31,158 nucleotides of DNA from CANHEE01 sp043777755. Its GTDB lineage: Bacteria; Bacteroidota; Bacteroidia; Chitinophagales; Saprospiraceae. Positions 1 to 7,185 of this stretch are shown one piece after another. A program made the position numbers and the translations under genes. Position 1 is the first letter of the stretch. Every line of letters starts with the position of its first letter. The stretch is taken from the NCBI GenBank assembly GCA_043777755.1, contig JAYWHK010000083.1:1-31158 (forward strand). Direction: 5' to 3'. Below the pieces are notes generated by a model, which saw nothing but the letters and a program-made list of their open reading frames with translations, searched no databases and had not been told where the DNA came from.

Positions 1-292
1 CAGTATATCCTAATATTCTGGCGTATTAAACCATTTTTGAGCAGATACTGATGTTTATATGATTCCTCTTAGAGAAATGACATTGGACTAAAGTCGCCCC
101 TACAGTTCCACAAAAATTTTAAAAGAACCATTTTTTTTGCAAATATAACAATAAAATAAAATATTATGCCTTATGGCTTTAAAAAATGTCGTACAAATTA
201 CCTATTTTGAAATTTACCTAAAAAATAAAAACGAAAACCGAGAAAATGCTTACTTTTGGCTTTTTAAAATATTTAAATAAACTTAGAACAGA

Positions 293-325
293 CCTATCCT
301 AAATCCTTTCCAAAGGAAAGGACTT
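293..325. repeat. 33-nt palindromic intergenic repeat, copy 1
   Basis: The core is a hairpin of two 7-nt arms (cctttcc and ggaaagg) around an AAA loop. The reverse complement of 6450-6482 matches this segment at 29 of 33 positions. One of the four differences pairs with another, turning a T-A pair into a C-G pair and keeping the stem. The element lies just upstream of the arsM promoter candidate. Confidence 0.7.
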
Positions 326-326
326 A

Positions 327-353
327 TTGATTTTTAAATTCACGATAGTTTTG
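327..353 (+). promoter_or_regulatory. Possible Bacteroidetes-type promoter for arsM
   Basis: TAGTTTTG at 346-353 fits the TAnnTTTG -7 box. A TTG at 327-329 lies 16 nt upstream, a little shorter than the usual 19-21. It would give a leader of about 50 nt before the ATG at 412. This is a motif match only. Confidence 0.35.
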
Positions 354-411
354 ATGTAAACTGGAGTTTCCACTTACAGTACTAAACACTTAAAAAATTT
401 ATAGTAAAAAA

Positions 412-1383
412 ATGTCGAATTATTTAGATACCACTTACGATGTGTACAAAGAAGCAGCTGAAAATCCTCAGGTAGGATTGTGCTGTACTACAACGCCCGT
501 TTGGCAATTGCCAGAATTGAGCGTTCCTAAAAAAATGTTAGCGATGAATTATGGTTGCGGAAGCACTGTAAATCCACGAGATTTGGTCAATACGCCAACA
601 GTACTTTACGTTGGTATCGGCGGCGGTATGGAATTGTTGCAATTCAGTTATTTTAGCCGAAAAGCTGGTAAAATCATCGGCTTAGATGTCGTCGAGGAAA
701 TGATTGACGTTTGCAAAGAAAATATGCTTGTTGCAGAAGAAGAAAACGCTTGGTTTGACCGTTCTTTTGTGGATATTCGCTACGGAAACGCACTTGAATT
801 GCCTATCGAAGACAACAGTATTGATGTTGCTGCGCAAAATTGTTTGTTTAATATTTTTACAAAAAATGATTTAAAAAAGGCGTTGGCGGAAATGTACCGT
901 GTTTTGAAACCTCACGGGCGTTTGATTATGAGCGACCCAACTTGCGAGCAACCCATGAGCGACGAGTTGCGCAACGATGACCGTTTGCGTGCTTTGTGTT
1001 TGACGGGTTCGTTGCCTTTGCAAGAATATATTGACATGATTACGGAAGTTGGTTTTGGAACAGTAGAGATTCGTGCGAAACGCCCATACAGGGTACTTTC
1101 TCCGAATCATTACCAAACCAATGAGCTTATTTTTATCGAAAGTGTAGAAGTTTGCGCCATCAAAGACCCGATGCCTGACGATGGGGCTTGTGTTTTCACA
1201 GGAAAAACGGCTATTTATTATGGCAATGAGGAATTTTTTGACGATAAAAAAGGGCATACATTGATTCAAAATCAACCTTTGGCGGTCTGCGACAAAACAG
1301 CGGCGGCGTTGGGAAATATAGAAAACGAAGAAATTTTTATTTCTGGTTCAACATTTTTTTATGATGGTGGAGGCTGTTGCTAA
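412..1383 (+). CDS. arsM: Arsenite S-adenosylmethionine methyltransferase (ArsM, arsenosugar-type)
   Basis: A cytoplasmic SAM-dependent methyltransferase expected to methylate trivalent arsenic. The SAM-binding loop GIGGG is at residues 68-72, with the acidic strand end GLD at 90-92. The cysteines expected for As(III) binding in ArsM are present: C24/C25 in GLCC, C49 in YGCG, C144 in QNCLFNIF and C196 in RALCL. The protein ends in GGGCC, a cysteine-rich tail also found in cyanobacterial ArsM. Its 323 residues and overall motif order match the subgroup linked to arsenosugar synthesis. No arsR, arsC, arsB or radical-SAM arsS lies nearby, so an arsenosugar role is inference. The last 23 bases overlap the next gene, which suggests co-transcription. 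Confidence 0.88.
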   Translation: MSNYLDTTYDVYKEAAENPQVGLCCTTTPVWQLPELSVPKKMLAMNYGCGSTVNPRDLVNTPTVLYVGIGGGMELLQFSYFSRKAGKIIGLDVVEEMIDVCKENMLVAEEENAWFDRSFVDIRYGNALELPIEDNSIDVAAQNCLFNIFTKNDLKKALAEMYRVLKPHGRLIMSDPTCEQPMSDELRNDDRLRALCLTGSLPLQEYIDMITEVGFGTVEIRAKRPYRVLSPNHYQTNELIFIESVEVCAIKDPMPDDGACVFTGKTAIYYGNEEFFDDKKGHTLIQNQPLAVCDKTAAALGNIENEEIFISGSTFFYDGGGCC

Positions 1384-2281
1384 AAAAAATTATCCTTCAA
1401 AATTGCTCCTTTTTGGAGAACACACCGTGAATCTTGGTTCGCAAGCCTTGGCTATGCCTTTGCCTTTGTTTAAAGCAGAATGGGCGTACAGCGAAGACCG
1501 CAGTTTGCAATTCGGTATGATGAAATTTGCGATTTTTTTGAATGAAGAACAAAAAAAGAGCGAAACCTTATACCGAATTGATACTGAGCGTTTTATGAAG
1601 GATTTAAAGCAAGGGTTAATTTTCAAATCTGAGGTAAAAACAGGTTATGGCGCAGGGAGTTCTGGTATGTTATGCGCAGCTATTTATGACCAATATGGCA
1701 TCGGAAAATTGCAAGGAAAATGGAACGAAATGGAACAATTGAAGCGTATTTTTGCGCAAATGGAAAGTTTTTTTCATGGAAAAAGTTCTGGCACTGACCC
1801 ACTCATTTGCTACCTTAACGAATCGCTTTTATTGACCTCATCTGGCGCAACAACAGTGCTATTACCTGATTTTTTAAATGAAGGAAATAGTCTTTTTTTA
1901 TTGGATACAGGCATTAAGCGAAAGGCTGAAAAATTAATTCATTGGTTCATGAAAAAATCAGAAAATACTGATTTTCAAGAACTTATAAAGCAAGAATTGG
2001 TCGTTGCGAACAATCTTGCCATCAGTGCTTTTTTGGAAGGTCACTGGACAAATCTCTTGCGAGCAACGCATGACATAAGTACTTTCCAATTGGACTATTT
2101 GGACGAATTGATTCCTAACGATTTTGTTCCCGTATGGAAAAAAGGACTTGAATCGGAGCATTTTCGCTTAAAAATCTGTGGTGCTGGCGGCGGTGGTTTT
2201 ATCTTAGGTGTTTCTAAAAATTTTGAAAAAACAAAAGTGGAACTTCGTGAGTATAATATAGTAAAGGTTTTTCCAAAATAA
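1361..2281 (+). CDS. mvk: GHMP kinase, probable mevalonate kinase
   Basis: Probably phosphorylates mevalonate with ATP in the mevalonate route to isoprenoids. The N-terminal strand KLLLFGEHTV (residues 14-23) opens the GHMP fold. The ATP-binding motif TGYGAGSSG is at 94-102. FFHGKSSGTDP at 137-147 corresponds to the fHGkpSGiD motif of mevalonate kinases, whose Asp is catalytic. The C-terminal glycine-rich motif GAGGGGF is at 274-280. At 306 residues the length is normal. Only the ATG pair at 1361/1364 precedes the conserved first strand, so the gene must start inside arsM in another frame; the 23-bp overlap suggests translational coupling. The HGKSSGTD motif argues against galactokinase or homoserine kinase, but the substrate is inferred. 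It ends 8 bp from the convergent PA14-OmpA gene. Confidence 0.75.
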   Translation: MMVEAVAKKNYPSKLLLFGEHTVNLGSQALAMPLPLFKAEWAYSEDRSLQFGMMKFAIFLNEEQKKSETLYRIDTERFMKDLKQGLIFKSEVKTGYGAGSSGMLCAAIYDQYGIGKLQGKWNEMEQLKRIFAQMESFFHGKSSGTDPLICYLNESLLLTSSGATTVLLPDFLNEGNSLFLLDTGIKRKAEKLIHWFMKKSENTDFQELIKQELVVANNLAISAFLEGHWTNLLRATHDISTFQLDYLDELIPNDFVPVWKKGLESEHFRLKICGAGGGGFILGVSKNFEKTKVELREYNIVKVFPK

Positions 2282-2289
2282 TCTTAATT

Positions 2290-3300
2290 TTACTCTACAA
2301 TAAACTCCACTCTACGGTTTTTAGGATTGCCTACATTGTCTTTAAAAAGCGGTTTGCTACTACCAAAACCTTTGGAAATCAAGCGTTTAGCGTCAATTCC
2401 TTTTTGAATAAGGTAATTTTTAACCGCATCAGCCCTTTGTTCTGAAAGGGTTTGGTTCAGTGCGGCATTTCCAATATTATCTGTATGACCTTCGATTCGC
2501 AGTGTTGCTTTTGGAAAATTAAACAGCATTATCGCTAATTTGTCCAATTCCTGCATAGAATTTCCAATCATCACAAAATTACTTTTTTCAAAAAGAATAT
2601 TTTTAGGAATATACTTAGAAAGTGTATCTTTTGGAGGAGTGACAACGCTAACGATTTTCACAGGCGGAGCTACGACAGCAGGCGTATTGTCTTTTTTAGG
2701 TTTTGATTTTACAACAGGAACAGCCTTTGTTTTTGGCGCAACTACCGTTTTGGGTTTATTTTCAACAGCAACAGGCGTTATGTTTTGTTCTGTAAAAAAA
2801 TTAGGCTTGATTATCTCTTCATTTGTTCCCAAAAGTCCACCAAAAATAGGTTTTTTACTTGGGCGTTGCCATTTAAAATCAATCATTCCTTCACGAGTGC
2901 CATTGAAGTATTCAATTTTGAGCTTGTACGATTTTCCAGCTGTCATTTTGATGATGTTAGAAAAAAAGATTTTGTCGTGCATATCCCAAGCGTCAATCAC
3001 TTTTTCGTCGTTTATCCACATCCTAACACCATCGTCCACAACGAAGCCAATCTGATAATCGCCCGTTTCAGGAGCAACGATTTGTCCAGTCCATCGAACC
3101 GAAAAATCTTCAGGCGCAATACCATTGGCTGGTGCTTTGAAATCCCAATAAAAATTAAGCGAAGCATCAACACGGGTCATAATTTTTTCTTGAAAATTAC
3201 GCCCATTGTAGTACTCACCAAGCAAGCCTTTTTGAGCAAAAGCAGTAGAAATAGCGAAAAAAACGATAAAAATAAGTGAAATAGTAGTACGAAGTGTCAT
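2290..3300 (-). CDS. Exported PA14 domain - OmpA C-terminal domain protein
   Basis: A periplasmic or outer-membrane-linked protein expected to tether to peptidoglycan. Residues 1-22 form a signal peptide ending AFA before Gln. Residues 25-146 resemble a PA14 domain, with GLLGEYYNG at its start, the GDYQIGFVVDDGVRMWIND core and a terminal DFKWQRP. A Pro/Lys/Val-rich linker spans about 150-228. Residues 233-336 are an OmpA-like peptidoglycan-binding domain, with GHTDNIGNAALN, LSEQRA and NPKNRRVEF. PA14 domains often bind carbohydrate, so this may link a glycan to the wall; that is inference. I chose the ATG at 3300; an upstream GTG at 3306 would add two residues. No clear promoter lies in the 224-bp gap to aguB. 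Confidence 0.82.
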   Translation of the reverse strand: MTLRTTISLIFIVFFAISTAFAQKGLLGEYYNGRNFQEKIMTRVDASLNFYWDFKAPANGIAPEDFSVRWTGQIVAPETGDYQIGFVVDDGVRMWINDEKVIDAWDMHDKIFFSNIIKMTAGKSYKLKIEYFNGTREGMIDFKWQRPSKKPIFGGLLGTNEEIIKPNFFTEQNITPVAVENKPKTVVAPKTKAVPVVKSKPKKDNTPAVVAPPVKIVSVVTPPKDTLSKYIPKNILFEKSNFVMIGNSMQELDKLAIMLFNFPKATLRIEGHTDNIGNAALNQTLSEQRADAVKNYLIQKGIDAKRLISKGFGSSKPLFKDNVGNPKNRRVEFIVE

Positions 3301-3524
3301 AGTCACTGGTTTTAGTTACTCAATAAAGATACATAATTTATAAAAAAGATGCAAATGTTACCTATATTGCATAACGATATTCAATATTTAACATTTCGTC
3401 ATTTCTACAGTGTAGTTGTACACGTCGAAAAGTGATTTTCAAATTTTATGTTTATGTAAAATGCTGAATACCAATTATTTGCAATATTTTAATATCTAAT
3501 AACCAATATCTGTTATGTATAGCT

Positions 3525-4367
3525 CTACGCTACTACTTTTAAGATTGGAGCATAAGTATCTACTCGTCTATCTCTAAAAAACTGTAATAATTCTCTTGCT
3601 TCTCTGACTTTTGCAAAATCACAATCCGCATATAAAATCGCATCATTTTCATCGCCTTTTGCCAGCCATTCACCAAAAGGGTCACTGATAAAACTTTGAC
3701 CGTAAAAAGTCATGTCTTGTTCTGTTCCCACTCTATTGGGTGCGGCAATAAATACATTATTAGCGATACCATGCGCACGAATGACACATTGCCAAGCATC
3801 AGCCGAGCTGTACTCTGGTCGGTCAGGTTCGCTGCCAATCGCTGAAGGATAGAAAATAATGTTTGCGCCTTGCAAAGCAAAAATACGGGCAACTTCTGGA
3901 AACCACTCGTCCCAACAAATTCCTATTGCAATGCGCCCATATTTGGTATCAAAAACAGGATAGCCCAAATCTCCTGGCGTAAAATAAAATTTCTCCAAGT
4001 ACTGAGGGCCATCGGGAATATGGTTTTTACGGTATTTGCCCAAGTAAGTACCGTCGGCATCATAGACCAAAACGATGTTGAAATAAACACCTGGCATCGC
4101 TTCTTCATAAACGGGAACTATCAAAACAACACCCAATTCTTTAGCTAAGACTTGCATCTGATTGGTCACATCGTCAGGAATCTGGCGTGCAAAAGCATAG
4201 CTTTCAACATTGACAAATTGAGGAAAATATTGGGCATCAAAAAGCTCTTGCAAACAAATGATTTGCGCTCCGTTGGCTGCTGCTTCCCTTACCGCAGCGA
4301 TGTGTTTTGTAACGTTTTCTGCTACATTAGGCGAGCAAGAAAGTTGTGTAATGGCTATTTTTGGCAT
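3525..4367 (-). CDS. aguB: N-carbamoylputrescine amidase
   Basis: A nitrilase-superfamily amidase that hydrolyses N-carbamoylputrescine to putrescine, CO2 and ammonia, the last step of the agmatine route to polyamines. The Glu-Lys-Cys catalytic triad is visible: E41 in LQELF, K114 in KYRKNHIPD and C151 in GICWDEWFPE. HIPDGPQYLEKFYFTPGD and the CWDEWFPE segment are characteristic of AguB among nitrilases. The 280-residue length is slightly short but typical, and there is no signal peptide, so it acts in the cytoplasm. It begins 14 bp after the retropepsin-like gene and is probably co-transcribed with it from the promoter at 5035-5064. A deiminase that could supply its substrate lies a little upstream on the same strand. 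Confidence 0.9.
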   Translation of the reverse strand: MPKIAITQLSCSPNVAENVTKHIAAVREAAANGAQIICLQELFDAQYFPQFVNVESYAFARQIPDDVTNQMQVLAKELGVVLIVPVYEEAMPGVYFNIVLVYDADGTYLGKYRKNHIPDGPQYLEKFYFTPGDLGYPVFDTKYGRIAIGICWDEWFPEVARIFALQGANIIFYPSAIGSEPDRPEYSSADAWQCVIRAHGIANNVFIAAPNRVGTEQDMTFYGQSFISDPFGEWLAKGDENDAILYADCDFAKVREARELLQFFRDRRVDTYAPILKVVA

Positions 4368-4381
4368 AAAATTAATTATTA

Positions 4382-4770
4382 TTAAGAAAGTGTAATCTCT
4401 GAGCGTTTAAAATCAATGCATATTTTGTATTGATCAATAAAGTCAAGTCCAAGAACACCATCGAATTCTGTTAGCACATGGTGCGCAAAGAAATCATAAG
4501 CACAAACTTCAATATTATTACGAGTGATTCCTAATGCTGTAAATGCTCGAATATTAAAAACATAAGCCTCAATCACACCGCTTGCTGTTTCAAGTTCAAC
4601 AGTACGAATAGACTCAGAAATATCGTAGTTTGCATTAATAAAGCTGTTAAATCAATAGTTGTGTGAGAAGCTCCTGTATCTAAGGCAAGTGCTACTTGAT
4701 GATTCGGAAATTGGCATTTCACAATAATCAAACTTTCATCGGATGCTCGTTTAAATTTTTCTATTCTCAT
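4382..4770 (-). pseudogene. Retropepsin-like aspartic protease, frameshifted
   Basis: The first 45 codons from the ATG at 4770 contain LDTGASHTTID, the D-T/S-G active-site motif of retropepsin-like proteases (DTG at residues 31-33). The frame then runs to a stop at 4573. The rest of the domain continues in the -1 frame from 4636 to 4382, with TASGVIEAYVF and a second conserved segment GVLGLDFI. Joining the frames restores a coherent product of about 129 residues, so one base appears to be missing near 4634-4640. No canonical slippery heptamer is present there. The start overlaps the stop of the preceding gene (ATGA), and aguB follows after 11 bp. This may be a true pseudogene or a sequencing error. 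The substrate is unknown. Confidence 0.7.
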
Positions 4771-5018
4771 AGCAAAAATAAACGGTTTTGAGCAATTTCG
4801 CCTGTATAAATACACGCTGTCAATGCTATTTGCGCCCTTACCTCTTTTGCTTTATAAGCCAACTCCCTCTTATCTTTACTGGCAAAAAGAACAACTCCTT
4901 GTATCAATTTACTCACAATTGAGCCATTTATTTCTGGTTCAGATAATTCTGGATTTCCAATCAATACCCATTGATTAGGGAAATTAATACGAATTTGTTC
5001 GATTGTTAAAATTTGCAT
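4767..5018 (-). CDS. Small conserved hypothetical protein coupled to a retropepsin-like gene
   Basis: An 83-residue soluble protein with no signal peptide or membrane segment. Recognisable stretches are QWVLIGNPEL near residues 16-25, EINGSIVSKLIQGVVLFASKDKRELAYKAKE in the middle and CIYTGEI near the end. From memory, small proteins of this look occur beside retropepsin-like genes in bacteria and cyanobacteria, but I cannot name a function. Its stop overlaps the next start as ATGA, so the two are translationally coupled. A good promoter match at 5035-5064 lies just upstream, making it the likely first gene of a transcript that also carries aguB. Confidence 0.7.
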   Translation of the reverse strand: MQILTIEQIRINFPNQWVLIGNPELSEPEINGSIVSKLIQGVVLFASKDKRELAYKAKEVRAQIALTACIYTGEIAQNRLFLL

Positions 5019-5034
5019 TTTTAATTATTTTTTG

Positions 5035-5064
5035 CAAAGTTAGATGAAAATAAACATTTTTCAA
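5035..5064 (-). promoter_or_regulatory. Bacteroidetes-type promoter for the 5018-3525 operon
   Basis: Read on the minus strand, TTG (5064-5062), a 19-nt spacer and TAACTTTG (5042-5035) match the TTG-N19-TAnnTTTG consensus exactly. Transcription would begin near 5028, giving a leader of about 10 nt before the ATG at 5018. This separates the small gene, retropepsin and aguB from the upstream deiminase gene. Confidence 0.55.
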
Positions 5065-5075
5065 AAAAAATTATT

Positions 5076-6368
5076 TTAAAAACCATTTGCAGTGATACAG
5101 TGAACACCGCCGCCGCCCCAATTGACTGATGCAGCATCTAATTGTATGATTTTTCTGCCAGGAAAAACACTTTTTAAGATTTGTAATGATTGTTCATCTC
5201 GCAGGCGGAAGCTATCGTCCATGCCTTTTTTATAGTATTTTTGAGCCAAAACAACACCGTTAGCAATCAAAAAATTTAGGTAACTCGAAGCCATAATCCC
5301 TATAATTGGTTTCTTTTTCAAAAAAGGCGTTTTGTCTTTGACACTTGAACCAACTATATCATATACCCAATCTTTTGGTGTCAAAAGTCGGGTATAGGTT
5401 TTAGGCATTGGCATACGAATGATGTTTAGAGGTTTGCCGTCTTGGTCGGTTGCATTTCGCAAAATCTGCTCATTAATAGCCAAACGTTTTAGGTTTTCTT
5501 GCGCAATCGGGTCGCCCAAATCGCTGCTATCTACCTGTGCCAAAAGTACTGTTGTTGGGTTCACAAAACGACAAAATTCGTCGATGTGTCCGCCTGTTGT
5601 CAAGAGTGTGTAGCCCATTTTGTTGTTGGCAATTGGAATTGGACCTTGAAAGGTAAAATCGTCTTCACGGACACCTTCTTTGAGCCAAATCACTTTTTTC
5701 ACACCCATTGTTTTTTTGAAAACAGCTTCGATTTGTTCCAAAGTCATGTTTGGATTGCGTTGTTTTTCAACAATTTCTACTACTATTAGTGTCCCTTTTC
5801 CGTTAAGTTCCGTATCGCCTCCTTCGTGAAACAGCGAATTGCTGACCAAAGGCAAATTGAGTTTTTGCGCCAAACGCTCGTCTAAGGTTTCGTCCAAATC
5901 AACTTTCATAGAATCTGGTTCGTAACCCCAATTGTTAAAATTCAAATCCAACATGGCACGTTCATTTTTTGAGTTTTTCAAAAAAACAGGGCCCATGTCA
6001 CGCATCCAAAACTCTTGATATGGCGCAATGTGAACGGACAAACGCTCATTTTTCCAAATAGAATCGGGTAACATTGGCTTAAATGCTTGCAAAGCACTAT
6101 CGCTCGAGCAAAGAAAATTTACTTTTGTAAAAGGCAAAAGTGATATAATAATTTGAGCCGTAACACTCGAATTTTTCAAATCATGGACATGATCAACATT
6201 CGGCAACGCCAACCATACGGATTCTTGTTGCTCAAATTCTGCATACGCACGGTATTGATTGTCAGCACTTTGCGTTGTTGATGTTTCTTTTTTTTCATTT
6301 TTTTTACAAGAAGAAAAAAAGAAAAAAAAAGAAAAAAGGAATAAAAAAAAGGAATAGTTTTTTTTCAT
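5076..6368 (-). CDS. Lipoprotein of the agmatine/peptidylarginine deiminase family
   Basis: A guanidino-group deiminase (PAD_porph family, which includes AguA and Porphyromonas PPAD) that would convert agmatine to N-carbamoylputrescine or citrullinate arginine. Family motifs are WMRDMGPVFL (121-130), NNWGYE (145-150), HEGGDTE (181-187), GGHIDEF (259-265) and the catalytic C424 in GGGGVHCIT near the C-terminus. Residues 1-20 are a strikingly phenylalanine-rich signal ending FFSSC, so C21 would be lipidated and the enzyme anchored outside the cytoplasm. At 430 residues it exceeds cytoplasmic AguA (about 350-370), partly because of this leader and an insertion near 200-240. Nearby aguB favours agmatine as substrate; the export signal favours an extracytoplasmic one. 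I therefore assign no symbol. Confidence 0.85.
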   Translation of the reverse strand: MKKNYSFFLFLFSFFFFFSSCKKNEKKETSTTQSADNQYRAYAEFEQQESVWLALPNVDHVHDLKNSSVTAQIIISLLPFTKVNFLCSSDSALQAFKPMLPDSIWKNERLSVHIAPYQEFWMRDMGPVFLKNSKNERAMLDLNFNNWGYEPDSMKVDLDETLDERLAQKLNLPLVSNSLFHEGGDTELNGKGTLIVVEIVEKQRNPNMTLEQIEAVFKKTMGVKKVIWLKEGVREDDFTFQGPIPIANNKMGYTLLTTGGHIDEFCRFVNPTTVLLAQVDSSDLGDPIAQENLKRLAINEQILRNATDQDGKPLNIIRMPMPKTYTRLLTPKDWVYDIVGSSVKDKTPFLKKKPIIGIMASSYLNFLIANGVVLAQKYYKKGMDDSFRLRDEQSLQILKSVFPGRKIIQLDAASVNWGGGGVHCITANGF

Positions 6369-6449
6369 TTTTATAGTTTTTGAAAATATAAGTACTACGA
6401 ATAAACACAGTTAATGAAATCATCTATATCGCTGATTTACAGCACATTA

Positions 6450-6482
6450 AAGTCCTCTCCTTCGGAGAGGATTTAGGAGAGG
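6450..6482. repeat. 33-nt palindromic intergenic repeat, copy 2
   Basis: The hairpin has 7-nt arms (cctctcc and ggagagg) around a TTC loop at 6454-6470, followed by atttaggagagg. It is the inverted, 29/33-identical partner of 293-325. It lies just downstream of the pseudouridine synthase stop at 6487, so it could also serve as a transcript end, though no T run follows on the minus strand. Confidence 0.7.
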
Positions 6483-6486
6483 TTTC

Positions 6487-7185
6487 TTATAATATTTCGC
6501 AAACCACTTTTTCGCCATTTTCTGTATCAAAAAAAGACAATTGGTAAGCGTTCAGAGCGATGGCATCTTTTTGAAAAAAAGTACCCGCACCATATTTTTC
6601 GTCGCCAACAATCGGACAACCTATTGCTGCCAATTGCGCCCGAATTTGATGAAATTTTCCAGTAAGTAATTCAATATCAAGCAAATAGCCATTTTCTACT
6701 TTTTTTAAAAAACGATATTTCAAACGACACTCATGCGTATCTTTTTGTGCTTGGTCAAAAACCTCTGCTTTTTTTAATTTGTTATTGACGTATAAAAAAT
6801 GTCTGAGTTCTGCGTTGTCTTTTGTCGGACGATTTTCAACAATAGCATGGTATTTTTTTTGTGTTCGATGTTGTGCAAATTGCTCGTTTAGTATTTTTAG
6901 TGCATTTTTCTTTTTTGCCAATAACAAAACACCACTTACGGCTCTATCCAAACGGTGTACGATGCCCACAAATGGCTCACTTTTAGGCTTTTGTGTTTTC
7001 AAATAATCATAAACCATCATTTCAACGGAAGCGAAACCGTCCCATCGCTCAACGTTGATGCCAGCTGTTTTTTGTACTACAATGTACTGCGCTGTTTCAA
7101 GAATGATTTCTAATTTTAAATTGTCAAATAATTTGCTCAATTTTGCGTTTGATTTTGATAATAGTCGTAAGTCAATGATAGTCAA
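6487..7185 (-). CDS. RluA-family RNA pseudouridine synthase
   Basis: Isomerises uridine to pseudouridine in rRNA or tRNA. The catalytic motif GIVHRLDRAVSGVLLLAK is at about residues 74-91, with catalytic D80. KYHAIVE and the C-terminal LLTGKFHQIRAQLAAIGCPIVGDEKYG motif are also typical. There is no N-terminal S4 domain, so this is a short RluA/TruC-like form, and the target base cannot be predicted. The start is unresolved: the frame opens at a TTG at 7185 inside a block of short repeats, there is no ATG before the conserved LEIILET strand near residue 24, and another TTG lies at 7140. It may initiate at a non-ATG codon, or the 5' end may have been altered by the repeat. Confidence 0.83.
   Translation of the reverse strand: MTIIDLRLLSKSNAKLSKLFDNLKLEIILETAQYIVVQKTAGINVERWDGFASVEMMVYDYLKTQKPKSEPFVGIVHRLDRAVSGVLLLAKKKNALKILNEQFAQHRTQKKYHAIVENRPTKDNAELRHFLYVNNKLKKAEVFDQAQKDTHECRLKYRFLKKVENGYLLDIELLTGKFHQIRAQLAAIGCPIVGDEKYGAGTFFQKDAIALNAYQLSFFDTENGEKVVCEIL

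Larger units (their letters stand above)
1..411. other. Intergenic region upstream of arsM
   Basis: I see no convincing gene here. The stretch is AT-rich with T and A runs. It holds a 33-nt palindromic repeat at 293-325 and a likely arsM promoter at 327-353. A TATATTTG-like box reads on the minus strand at 140-147, but no gene follows it inside the window. Confidence 0.6.

Noticed and set aside
10..48. Short minus-strand frame reading VSAQKWFNTPEY before a stop, resembling a protein C-terminus
   Set aside because: A stop lies directly upstream in the same frame, leaving about 15 codons without a start codon. It may be a gene remnant, but I cannot name it.
871..1275. Long minus-strand open frame inside arsM
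   Set aside because: It is a shadow of the coding strand; its product has no recognisable domain, and arsM is well supported.
3345..3360. TAACATTTG-like box before the PA14-OmpA gene
   Set aside because: The spacing inside the box is one base too long for TAnnTTTG and no TTG lies at the right distance.
4630..4645. Programmed -1 ribosomal frameshift in the retropepsin gene
   Set aside because: The expected XXXYYYZ slippery heptamer is absent (the local sequence is TTTATTA) and no strong downstream stem was seen, so a lesion or error is more likely.
4382..5018. Toxin-antitoxin pair
   Set aside because: The overlap resembles a TA operon, but the second gene has a retropepsin DTG motif and the first has no DNA-binding or antitoxin signature.
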